From an uncultured Lachnospiraceae bacterium (GTDB taxonomy: Bacteria; Bacillota; Clostridia; Lachnospirales; Lachnospiraceae): a stretch of 5,146 nucleotides of DNA. The stretch is taken from NCBI GenBank assembly GCA_949283905.1, contig CASDUB010000158.1:1-5146 (forward strand), read 5' to 3'. The notes below the pieces were generated by a model. It was not told the origin of the DNA. It did not search any database and saw only the letters and a program-made list of their open reading frames with translations. Shown here one piece after another: positions 1 through 5,146 of this stretch. Every line of letters starts with the position of its first letter. Position 1 is the stretch's first letter. The translations under genes and the position numbers were made by a program.

Positions 1-92
1 TCACCAACCACCCACCCACACGCCCACTCCACCTCTTTGCACCCCTCCTCTCCTCTCCGACTCTTCTCTCGCCCGCCCCCCCTCCCCGGGGG
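1..92. other. Low-complexity C/T-rich contig-end sequence, probable artefact
   Basis: The first ~92 bases consist almost entirely of C and T with scattered A and very few G. They end in a long C-run passing directly into a G-run (about 74-97), which forms a near-perfect fold-back. This composition differs abruptly from the AT-rich, ATA/AAA-rich sequence that follows. The reading frame of the regulator stays open back to an ATG at 37, but the residues it would add (Pro/Ser/Arg-rich, then Gly-Gly-Gly) are unlike any receiver-domain N-terminus. I read this as synthetic or mis-assembled sequence joined near the regulator's ribosome binding site. The exact junction is uncertain and lies somewhere in the G-run. 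Confidence 0.75.
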
Positions 93-100
93 GGGGGTGA
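93..100 (+). promoter_or_regulatory. Ribosome binding site that decides the regulator start
   Basis: GGGGGTGA matches the GGAGGTGA Shine-Dalgarno consensus at seven of eight bases and lies 5 bases before a TTG at 106. The same GGTGA core precedes lanM in this window. The only other in-frame candidate nearby, GTG at 97, lies inside this site and so cannot use it. Part of the G-run may belong to the artefact upstream, but the GGTGA end looks genuine. Confidence 0.55.
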
Positions 101-105
101 GAGAG

Positions 106-843
106 TTGAAGGCAGCGGTCTTAGATGACAACCCGCAGATATTACGAGCAGTAAAAGCGCAGATCGATCAGCTTATAGAAGAAGAGGATCTGGAGCTTGA
201 CGTAAAGTATTTTGAGAGAAGTTCACAGATTTCATTTAATGAAGAAGACGCCAGATTTCATGTTTATATTCTGGATATTGAAACAAATGAAAAAGGTACA
301 GACGGAAAAACTGTAACAGGCCTGGACTTTGCTAAAGAGATCAGGGAAAAAGACAGGGATGCATATATAGTTTTTCTGACAAGTCATCCGGAATTCGCTC
401 TTGACGGGTATGAAGTCAGGGCGTATCGATATATCATGAAAGATGATTTTGAAAGAAAACTCAAAAAAACGCTGTTGGAGATCTGCCGTGAGTGGGAAGA
501 GGATATCGCCGGGTTTTACAGTGTAGATACAAATTCAAAGCATATAAAAATTTATTACAGGAATTTATATTCTGTAAAAAAAGAAAAAGAACAAAAAAAT
601 GTGGTATTCAATACTAACCTGGGAGAGATCAAATGCCGCACTACGCTCCAGGAAGTATACAAGCAGCTGCCGCATGATCGTTTTATATTTGTTGACAGAG
701 CTGCTATTGTAAACATCGGAAAAATTGATACATATCAGGATGGTAAGCTCTATTTAAAAAACGGGACAGAGTTAAATGTAAGCAGATCTCACAGAAAAGA
801 GATATTAACTCTGATCGGCAAATACTGGAGAAACAGGACATGA
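106..843 (+). CDS. LytTR-family response regulator (AgrA/ComE-like)
   Basis: This is a cytoplasmic two-component regulator of 245 residues from TTG 106, a normal length for the AgrA/ComE/VirR type. Residues 1 to about 125 form the receiver domain: acidic pocket D7-D8, phospho-acceptor D57 in I-L-D-I-E, conserved T92 in F-L-T-S-H, and K112 in Y-I-M-K-D. The segment after D57 is several residues longer than usual. Residues from about 145 to the end form a LytTR DNA-binding domain, recognisable from D-R-F-I-F-V-D-R, the following I-V-N-I-G-K-I and the terminal S-R-S-H-R-K-E. LytTR regulators normally bind paired direct repeats upstream of target promoters. The gene overlaps the downstream kinase by four bases (ATGA), so the two form a translationally coupled pair, and the lanthipeptide genes are the obvious target (inference). 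TTG was preferred over ATG 37 because the extra residues come from the anomalous C-rich sequence and because of the ribosome binding site at 93-100. GTG 97 remains possible. Confidence 0.9.
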   Translation: MKAAVLDDNPQILRAVKAQIDQLIEEEDLELDVKYFERSSQISFNEEDARFHVYILDIETNEKGTDGKTVTGLDFAKEIREKDRDAYIVFLTSHPEFALDGYEVRAYRYIMKDDFERKLKKTLLEICREWEEDIAGFYSVDTNSKHIKIYYRNLYSVKKEKEQKNVVFNTNLGEIKCRTTLQEVYKQLPHDRFIFVDRAAIVNIGKIDTYQDGKLYLKNGTELNVSRSHRKEILTLIGKYWRNRT

Positions 844-2144
844 ATACAGTCATATTTACAGCGTCATGCTGGGCGTATTATTTTTTCAGAGTCTTCTTTT
901 GCTTTAAGTATATGGATATTCTGTTTACGAGAAAAAATAATACCCGGGCGGTGCCGTATATATGCGCGGTTATAGTGGCGTCACTCAATACTGTGAATGT
1001 TACAATGATAAAGGGGATTTTTTCAAGAGGCCTGTTGTTGACGGTGATTTTTATAAATATACTCTTTAGCTGTTTTTGTTACAGCGGAAAGAAACTTGTA
1101 AAAGCAGACGTCACCTTTTTTTATCATATGATAGTACAGTTTATAGATCTGTTTATTACGACTGTTCTTTATTTGATAATTGGCAAAGCGATAGTGAGCA
1201 AAAGTATAGAGAGATCAGTATTTTTTATAGCGGTTATATTTATCTGGATACTTTTGTATAAGGTGTTTAAAAAACTGCTTTCTGATTATAAGGACAATGT
1301 CAGCACAAGATGGATACGTGTATTTAACGTAATAAGTTATATCGCAATCATATATTTTCAGAGGATATATTTATCGGTCATGTCGGAAAATATGTTGACT
1401 AACTGGCTTATCTTTATGATCTTTGCCGCTTTTATGATCTGTCTTCAGGCCTGGTATATGTTCCGGCAGGAAACCGGAAAAAAGCTGGCTTTGGTCGAAC
1501 TGCAAAAAGAGATGGTAAATAAGAATTATCATAATATACTTAACCTGTATAAAGAAAACAGAAATCTGTTTCATGATATGAAAAATCATCTGCGAAATAT
1601 AAGACGGTATCTGAGAGATCAAAGAATAGAAGAGGGAACAGAATATATCAATGAGCTTCTGGAGCCCGTGAAAAAAACGGAGAAATTTGCAGTCACTGGA
1701 AATGAACTTATAGACGCGATAATAAATTATAAAATGACGGAAGCTACGGAATACGGATTAAAGACGGATATTAATGCGGATATGCTTGATAAGCTGTCTG
1801 TTCCCGACAGCGATATCTGCGTTATATTCGCGAATCTTCTTGACAACGCGATAGAAAACTGCGCTAAAGAAGGTACTATCGGATTAAATCTGACGATGAA
1901 AAATCAATTTTTGATTTTTAAGGTGAGAAATCCGATAAAAGATCCGAAGGACAGAGATGCGCTTACGCTCAAAAAGGAGAACAAACTGCTCCATGGCATA
2001 GGGCTTGAAAGCGTGAAGATGTCAGTAGAAAGAAATCAGGGTACTTTCGAATATACTGATGACGGAGAAATATTTGAAAGCTTCGTAATGCTGCCGATAA
2101 TTACAGACATAAAGAAGAATCAGATACAATCTAAAGGAGAATAA
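840..2144 (+). CDS. AgrC-like sensor histidine kinase (HPK10, GHKL ATPase)
   Basis: This is a membrane sensor kinase of 434 residues and the partner of the LytTR regulator, whose stop codon it overlaps (ATGA). GGAG at 827-830 sits 9 bases before the ATG. About seven hydrophobic segments are visible at roughly 4-29, 37-57, 60-82, 93-118, 126-143, 161-181 and 186-208, the polytopic sensor layout of AgrC/ComD-type kinases that detect secreted peptides. A helical linker leads to the phospho-acceptor H245 in L-F-H-D-M-K-N-H, the atypical H-box of this class. The GHKL ATPase domain spans about 285-425, with N-box N-L-L-D-N-A-I-E (332-339, key N336) and G-box H-G-I-G-L (385-389). Both catalytic regions look intact. 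The signal cannot be read from the sequence: no AgrB/AgrD pair is present in the window, so the mature lanthipeptide, or a peptide encoded elsewhere, are the candidates. The end of this gene contains the ribosome binding site of the precursor gene 5 bases downstream. Confidence 0.92.
   Translation: MNTVIFTASCWAYYFFRVFFCFKYMDILFTRKNNTRAVPYICAVIVASLNTVNVTMIKGIFSRGLLLTVIFINILFSCFCYSGKKLVKADVTFFYHMIVQFIDLFITTVLYLIIGKAIVSKSIERSVFFIAVIFIWILLYKVFKKLLSDYKDNVSTRWIRVFNVISYIAIIYFQRIYLSVMSENMLTNWLIFMIFAAFMICLQAWYMFRQETGKKLALVELQKEMVNKNYHNILNLYKENRNLFHDMKNHLRNIRRYLRDQRIEEGTEYINELLEPVKKTEKFAVTGNELIDAIINYKMTEATEYGLKTDINADMLDKLSVPDSDICVIFANLLDNAIENCAKEGTIGLNLTMKNQFLIFKVRNPIKDPKDRDALTLKKENKLLHGIGLESVKMSVERNQGTFEYTDDGEIFESFVMLPIITDIKKNQIQSKGE
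2133..2140 (+). promoter_or_regulatory. Ribosome binding site of the lanthipeptide precursor gene
   Basis: AAAGGAGA lies inside the last codons of the kinase gene, 9 bases before ATG 2150. It is a good match to the Shine-Dalgarno consensus and supports the small open reading frame being translated. Its position means kinase and precursor can be translated from one transcript. Confidence 0.75.
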
Positions 2145-2149
2145 AATTC

Positions 2150-2308
2150 ATGAAAGAAAAAAACAGAATATTAAATCATCAGGCGGATAAAGCAGGGGAT
2201 ATAGAAAAAGAGATCGGCGCTATAAGGCAGATTCAAAAGGAAAACGCACATGGATATTTGACATTTAGTGTGGGATGCACCGAGTACCTTACTCTTATCT
2301 GCTGCTGA
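2150..2308 (+). CDS. lanA: Class II lanthipeptide precursor, lacticin 481/salivaricin A-like
   Basis: This 52-residue peptide is the probable substrate of the LanM downstream. The predicted leader is residues 1-24. It starts M-K-E and ends D-I-E-K-E-I-G-A, matching the E-L-x-x-x-x-G-A type of cleavage site; as I recall it, the lacticin 481 leader is also 24 residues long, starts M-K-E and ends in G-A. The predicted core is residues 25-52, with a charged N-terminal part rich in Gln, Lys and His. T-F-S-V-G-C follows at 38-43 and L-T-L-I-C-C at the C-terminus. There are four Ser/Thr (T38, S40, T44, T48) and three Cys (C43, C51, C52), allowing up to three rings. By analogy with lacticin 481 and salivaricin A these would be T38-C43, S40-C51, and T44 or T48 with C52. 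Oddities are Gly instead of Glu/Asp just before the first Cys, and 13 rather than 8 residues before the first ring Thr. A good ribosome binding site, the position directly before lanM and the terminal Cys-Cys all support the call. The leader cleavage site and the ring pattern are inferred. Confidence 0.88.
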   Translation: MKEKNRILNHQADKAGDIEKEIGAIRQIQKENAHGYLTFSVGCTEYLTLICC

Positions 2309-2324
2309 AAAAAGACTGAAAAAA

Positions 2325-2370
2325 ATCTCAAAAGTTGTTCAAATATGTGAGCGGCTTTTGAGATATTTTT
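2325..2370 (+). terminator. Stem-loop terminator/attenuator between precursor and LanM genes
   Basis: ATCTCAAAAG (2325-2334) is perfectly complementary to CTTTTGAGAT (2355-2364). The stem extends inward by seven more pairs, three of them G-U, to a six-base loop at 2342-2347, giving a 17-pair RNA hairpin. TTTTT follows at 2366-2370 after a single A, and seven A precede the stem at 2319-2325. It begins 16 bases after the precursor stop and ends before the LanM ribosome binding site. A partly efficient terminator here would keep precursor mRNA in excess over the enzyme mRNA, an arrangement known between lanA and its modification genes in other lantibiotic operons. The T-run is short, which fits leaky termination. 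The G-U pairs favour function on the + strand. Confidence 0.82.
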
Positions 2371-2381
2371 ATGTTATTTGA

Positions 2382-2390
2382 AGAGGTGAT
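2382..2390 (+). promoter_or_regulatory. Ribosome binding site that decides the lanM start
   Basis: AGAGGTGAT is close to the AGGAGGTGAT consensus and sits 4 bases before ATG 2395. An in-frame ATG at 2371 directly abuts the T-run of the terminator and has no Shine-Dalgarno sequence ahead of it, so ATG 2395 is the better start. Confidence 0.75.
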
Positions 2391-2394
2391 TGTG

Positions 2395-5136
2395 ATGAAC
2401 AGTTTTGAAAGCTTTGGCGACATACTAATATTAACCGCAGAAGAATACTATAAAAACTCCTGTGCTGCTCCATCGGATCAGCATTTTTGGGATATCTGCG
2501 ATACGGCTGTTCTTAAGAAGCATTTGAGGGAAGTGTATATGCGGACGCTTATTGAGGAGATAAATCTTCAAAAGGAAAATCTTCGGGGCAAAACGCCGGA
2601 AGAGGAATATGAAGACTATATATGCAGATATCTTGAAAGCGAAGGGTATATAAAAAAGCTATATAAAAGATATCCACTTATGGTTAAAGAGCTGTTTCGG
2701 TGTATAGAGTATTACACCGTAAATCTGACGCAGCTCGTCTGCTGCCTGAAAAACGATATCGCAGAATTGGCAAAGACATTCGGAGTAAAAGACGATATCG
2801 GACAGATCGAGACTATAACGCCGCTGTCATCCGACAGTCACGATAAGCATAAATTTATAGCGGAAATCAAGTGGAAAGGCGGACAAAAGATCATCTATAA
2901 ACCCCATACGCTTCAAAATGAATATCTGTACTATAAACTTCAAAACATACTCAGCCGTTTAAACGGCCTTTCAGAGTATGATTTAGGGCTGTTGAACAGA
3001 GACACATACGGCTGGATGGGGTATATACGGCAAAAGGCATGCAGAGATGAAAACGAAGTCAGAGAATATTATTACCGCTATGGCATTATGCTGTTTGGAG
3101 TATATCTGCTGTCCTCATCAGATCTTCACTATGAAAACCTGATAGCAAGCGGTTCATTTCCGGTGCTTATCGATCTTGAAGCCGCGGCGGACATGCATGA
3201 GTCTGTTTATGACAAAGACAGCGCAGGGGAAACTCTCAGAGCGAAACTGCGATGCTCGCTATACAACAGCGGACTTCTGCCTCTTTTTGCCTTTAACAGA
3301 AACGGACAGGGGATGAACGTCAGCGCCATAAACGGAAAAGGCGGTCAGCTGCTGCCGGTGAAACTGCCTGTTATTAAGAATGGATGCAGATCGGACATAT
3401 ACATAGATTATGAATACGGAAGATCGCCGCAGGGAAAAAATCTCGTTTATCTGAATGAAGATGCGGTCGATCCGTTCCTGTATATCGACGAGATCAAAGC
3501 AGGATTTAGTGGAGCGTATGAGTCTTTTAAACAGTATAAAGAGACTGTAAAAAGTCTGATTTCAAAAGAGATAAAGGGGATCAGGAACAGATACCTCGTG
3601 CGAAACACACAGGAATACTCGATGATATTGTCGCTGTCGTATCATCCGCGATTTTTGAAAGATGAAGAAGAAAGAAAAGCAGTTGTACGTCAGCTTTTAA
3701 AAGGCGATCAGAAAGAAACAGACGAAAAGATTATAGAAAGTGAAATTAAAAGTATTTTAAATGGAGATATACCGTCGTTTTATGCTATCGGCGATAGCAG
3801 GGACTTGTACAGCAGCGGTGAACTTATCTGCGGCGGATATTTTGAAAAATCACCGTTTGAAAAAGTGTGCGGACATATAGAAAAGCTGACGGATGAGGAT
3901 ATAAGCTTTCAGCTCGATATCATTGAAGCAACCATGACGGCATGTCGGACAGAACCTTCCGATGTGATCGATGAAAACTTTGATACCGAGAGTTATCTGA
4001 AGTGTGTTGTTGAACTCGTTAAAGATCAGGCTGTTTACAACGTGGATAAAACAGACGTCACATGGCTGTCAAATCTGAACGCCGATTACGGCGAAAGAAA
4101 GCTGCTGTTTGAGCCTATGGATGATTACCTGTACTCGGGAAAGATGGGCGTACTGCTGTTCTTAAAAGTGTATCTGCGTGAGCATACAGATGCTGAAGCG
4201 TCTGTTATAGTGGAGATGCTGGAAAATTATTATTTTTCATATACCGATAAAAAGATTGCGGAAGAAACTTCAGAGCATAAACCTATAGGAGCTTTTACAG
4301 GCGAAGGTTCGATCGTTTACGGATATGAAATACTGTATCGTATGACAGAAGATGAAAAATACCTTTTGTACGCTGAAAAACATGCTGAATATTTAATTAA
4401 GCTTTTAAAAGCGGACAAAGAATACGATCTGCTGGGAGGAAACGCAGGGGCTATAGCTGCGCTTGTAAATCTCTATCAGCTGACGGATAAAAAGAGATAT
4501 CTTGAAGCGGCAGAGCAGGCGTTTGACTGTTTGAAAACAAATATTGTCAAATTCGATAAAAACAGAATGGGAGTGGTAAATTCCTTTGCCGGTCAGCCAC
4601 TTGCCGGAGTTGCTCACGGCTGCAGCGGTTATATGCTGGCGCTTACAAAGCTGGCGTTTTACAGCGAAAGAAAAGAAGAGATCGACAGATATGTACAGGG
4701 ATTTTTCGATTATGAATCTGCCCTTTACGACGAAAGCATAAAGGATTGGAAGGACTTAAGATGCCCTGAGGGCGATACCTCGGAAGATCTCGCGTGGTGC
4801 CACGGCAAAGCGGGAATAATGTACATATATAACCATATAGCTAAATACGGCAAAGATCAGTTTTTGGAAAGCGTGCTGAAAGATCACGGCAAACCAGAGA
4901 TAATTCCAAAAATAAAGAATGAAGACGGCCTGTGTCATGGAAATATGGGACTTTACGCTATGTATCATGCGAAGTCGGATACAATCGAAATATCGCAAAA
5001 AACAGGAAACTTCGCCGGACTTCATCACTTGCGAAAAACCGAAAGCCTGAGCTTCATGACAGGCTGCACAGGAGTGGGGTACTATCTGCTGAAAGATAAA
5101 TACAACCTGCCGGATGTGATGAGCGTAGAAGTGTGA
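2395..5136 (+). CDS. lanM: LanM class II lanthionine synthetase (dehydratase-cyclase)
   Basis: This bifunctional cytoplasmic enzyme installs lanthionine and methyllanthionine in the precursor encoded upstream. It has 913 residues, close to LctM-type enzymes. The N-terminal dehydratase (about 90-540) phosphorylates Ser/Thr with ATP and then eliminates phosphate. Visible motifs are K169 in I-I-Y-K-P-H, D243, H245 and N248 in S-D-L-H-Y-E-N, D260 in I-D-L-E-A, and R399/T405 in R-Y-L-V-R-N-T-Q-E-Y. The last pair has the same spacing as the elimination residues R506 and T512 of CylM. The C-terminal LanC-like cyclase (about 563-913) shows Y-S-G-K-M-G, G-A-F-T-G-E-G, A-H-G-C-S-G (H741), W-C-H-G-K-A-G (C802) and L-C-H-G-N-M-G (C847, H848). 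C802, C847 and H848 are the expected zinc ligands. The ending S-F-M-T-G-C-T-G followed by L-P-D-V-M-S is typical for the family, so the protein appears complete and active. ATG 2395 was chosen over ATG 2371 because of the ribosome binding site at 2382-2390. No LanT or immunity gene follows within the window. Confidence 0.96.
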   Translation: MNSFESFGDILILTAEEYYKNSCAAPSDQHFWDICDTAVLKKHLREVYMRTLIEEINLQKENLRGKTPEEEYEDYICRYLESEGYIKKLYKRYPLMVKELFRCIEYYTVNLTQLVCCLKNDIAELAKTFGVKDDIGQIETITPLSSDSHDKHKFIAEIKWKGGQKIIYKPHTLQNEYLYYKLQNILSRLNGLSEYDLGLLNRDTYGWMGYIRQKACRDENEVREYYYRYGIMLFGVYLLSSSDLHYENLIASGSFPVLIDLEAAADMHESVYDKDSAGETLRAKLRCSLYNSGLLPLFAFNRNGQGMNVSAINGKGGQLLPVKLPVIKNGCRSDIYIDYEYGRSPQGKNLVYLNEDAVDPFLYIDEIKAGFSGAYESFKQYKETVKSLISKEIKGIRNRYLVRNTQEYSMILSLSYHPRFLKDEEERKAVVRQLLKGDQKETDEKIIESEIKSILNGDIPSFYAIGDSRDLYSSGELICGGYFEKSPFEKVCGHIEKLTDEDISFQLDIIEATMTACRTEPSDVIDENFDTESYLKCVVELVKDQAVYNVDKTDVTWLSNLNADYGERKLLFEPMDDYLYSGKMGVLLFLKVYLREHTDAEASVIVEMLENYYFSYTDKKIAEETSEHKPIGAFTGEGSIVYGYEILYRMTEDEKYLLYAEKHAEYLIKLLKADKEYDLLGGNAGAIAALVNLYQLTDKKRYLEAAEQAFDCLKTNIVKFDKNRMGVVNSFAGQPLAGVAHGCSGYMLALTKLAFYSERKEEIDRYVQGFFDYESALYDESIKDWKDLRCPEGDTSEDLAWCHGKAGIMYIYNHIAKYGKDQFLESVLKDHGKPEIIPKIKNEDGLCHGNMGLYAMYHAKSDTIEISQKTGNFAGLHHLRKTESLSFMTGCTGVGYYLLKDKYNLPDVMSVEV

Positions 5137-5146
5137 GTATACAGAA

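Noticed and set aside
1076..1261. A 61-codon + strand frame inside the kinase gene
   Set aside because: It is out of frame with the membrane domain and explained as a shadow. The kinase reading frame there encodes clear hydrophobic segments.
1371..1622. Open frame on the minus strand, 83 residues
   Set aside because: It lies entirely inside the kinase gene, has no recognisable domain, and is the antisense shadow of its membrane and linker region.
1899..1919. Perfect inverted repeat AAAAATCAA / TTGATTTTT with a three-base loop
   Set aside because: It lies in the middle of the kinase ATPase domain, is almost all A/T, encodes an ordinary beta-strand stretch, and is explained by base composition. 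An internal terminator there is unlikely.
2100..2129. Possible promoter for the precursor gene: ATTACA, 18-base spacer, TACAAT at the end of the kinase gene
   Set aside because: The start of transcription would fall at about 2136, inside the AAAGGAGA ribosome binding site, and the -35 match is only four of six. I looked for LytTR-type direct repeats in 1950-2150 and saw none that were convincing.
2371..2394. ATG 2371 as the lanM start, adding eight residues
   Set aside because: It directly abuts the terminator T-run without a Shine-Dalgarno sequence, and the AGAGGTGAT ribosome binding site for ATG 2395 would fall within the coding sequence.
4405..5028. Two minus-strand open frames (4405-4617 and 4756-5028) inside the cyclase domain of lanM
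   Set aside because: They are antisense to conserved LanC motifs, show no family similarity I recognise, and have no supporting ribosome binding sites or gene context.
1..5146. CRISPR arrays, tRNA or rRNA genes, insertion sequences, attachment sites
   Set aside because: No spaced repeats, no tRNA-like arms, no transposase and no terminal inverted repeats were seen. Almost the entire window is accounted for by the four coding regions.

Overview
The window is a compact class II lanthipeptide (lantibiotic) locus. It probably comes from an anaerobic, AT-rich Firmicute, most likely of the Lachnospiraceae/Ruminococcus type. That assignment is inferred from the heavy use of ATA, AGA and AAA codons, GGTGA-type Shine-Dalgarno sequences, an AgrC/AgrA-like regulatory pair, and a precursor resembling the lacticin 481 group. 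The genus cannot be fixed from sequence alone.

Layout, all genes on the + strand: (1) Bases 1 to about 92 are a C/T-rich low-complexity stretch ending in a C-run/G-run fold-back. It looks like an assembly or contig-end artefact, not genome. (2) Bases 106-843 encode a LytTR-type response regulator, probably starting at a TTG codon. (3) Bases 840-2144 encode an AgrC-like (HPK10/GHKL) sensor kinase with about seven membrane segments, joined to the regulator by an ATGA overlap. (4) Bases 2150-2308 encode a 52-residue lanthipeptide precursor. Its predicted leader has 24 residues and ends in Gly-Ala; its core has a lacticin 481/salivaricin A-like pattern T-x-S-x-x-C ... I-C-C. (5) Bases 2325-2370 form a strong stem-loop with a short T-run, probably a leaky terminator between precursor and enzyme. 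(6) Bases 2395-5136 encode a complete 913-residue LanM lanthionine synthetase with intact dehydratase and zinc-cyclase motifs. Only 10 bases follow it.

Likely working model: the kinase senses a peptide, possibly the mature lanthipeptide, and phosphorylates the LytTR regulator, which activates transcription of the locus. The precursor is made in excess because most transcripts stop at the attenuator, while read-through supplies LanM. LanM dehydrates Ser/Thr in the core and closes up to three thioether rings. The LanT transporter/protease and the LanFEG-type immunity genes are absent and presumably lie beyond the window edges.

The most noteworthy point is the precursor gene. Its core departs from the lacticin 481 pattern: the acidic residue of ring A is replaced by glycine, the N-terminal segment is longer, and the C-terminal ring region is shortened.
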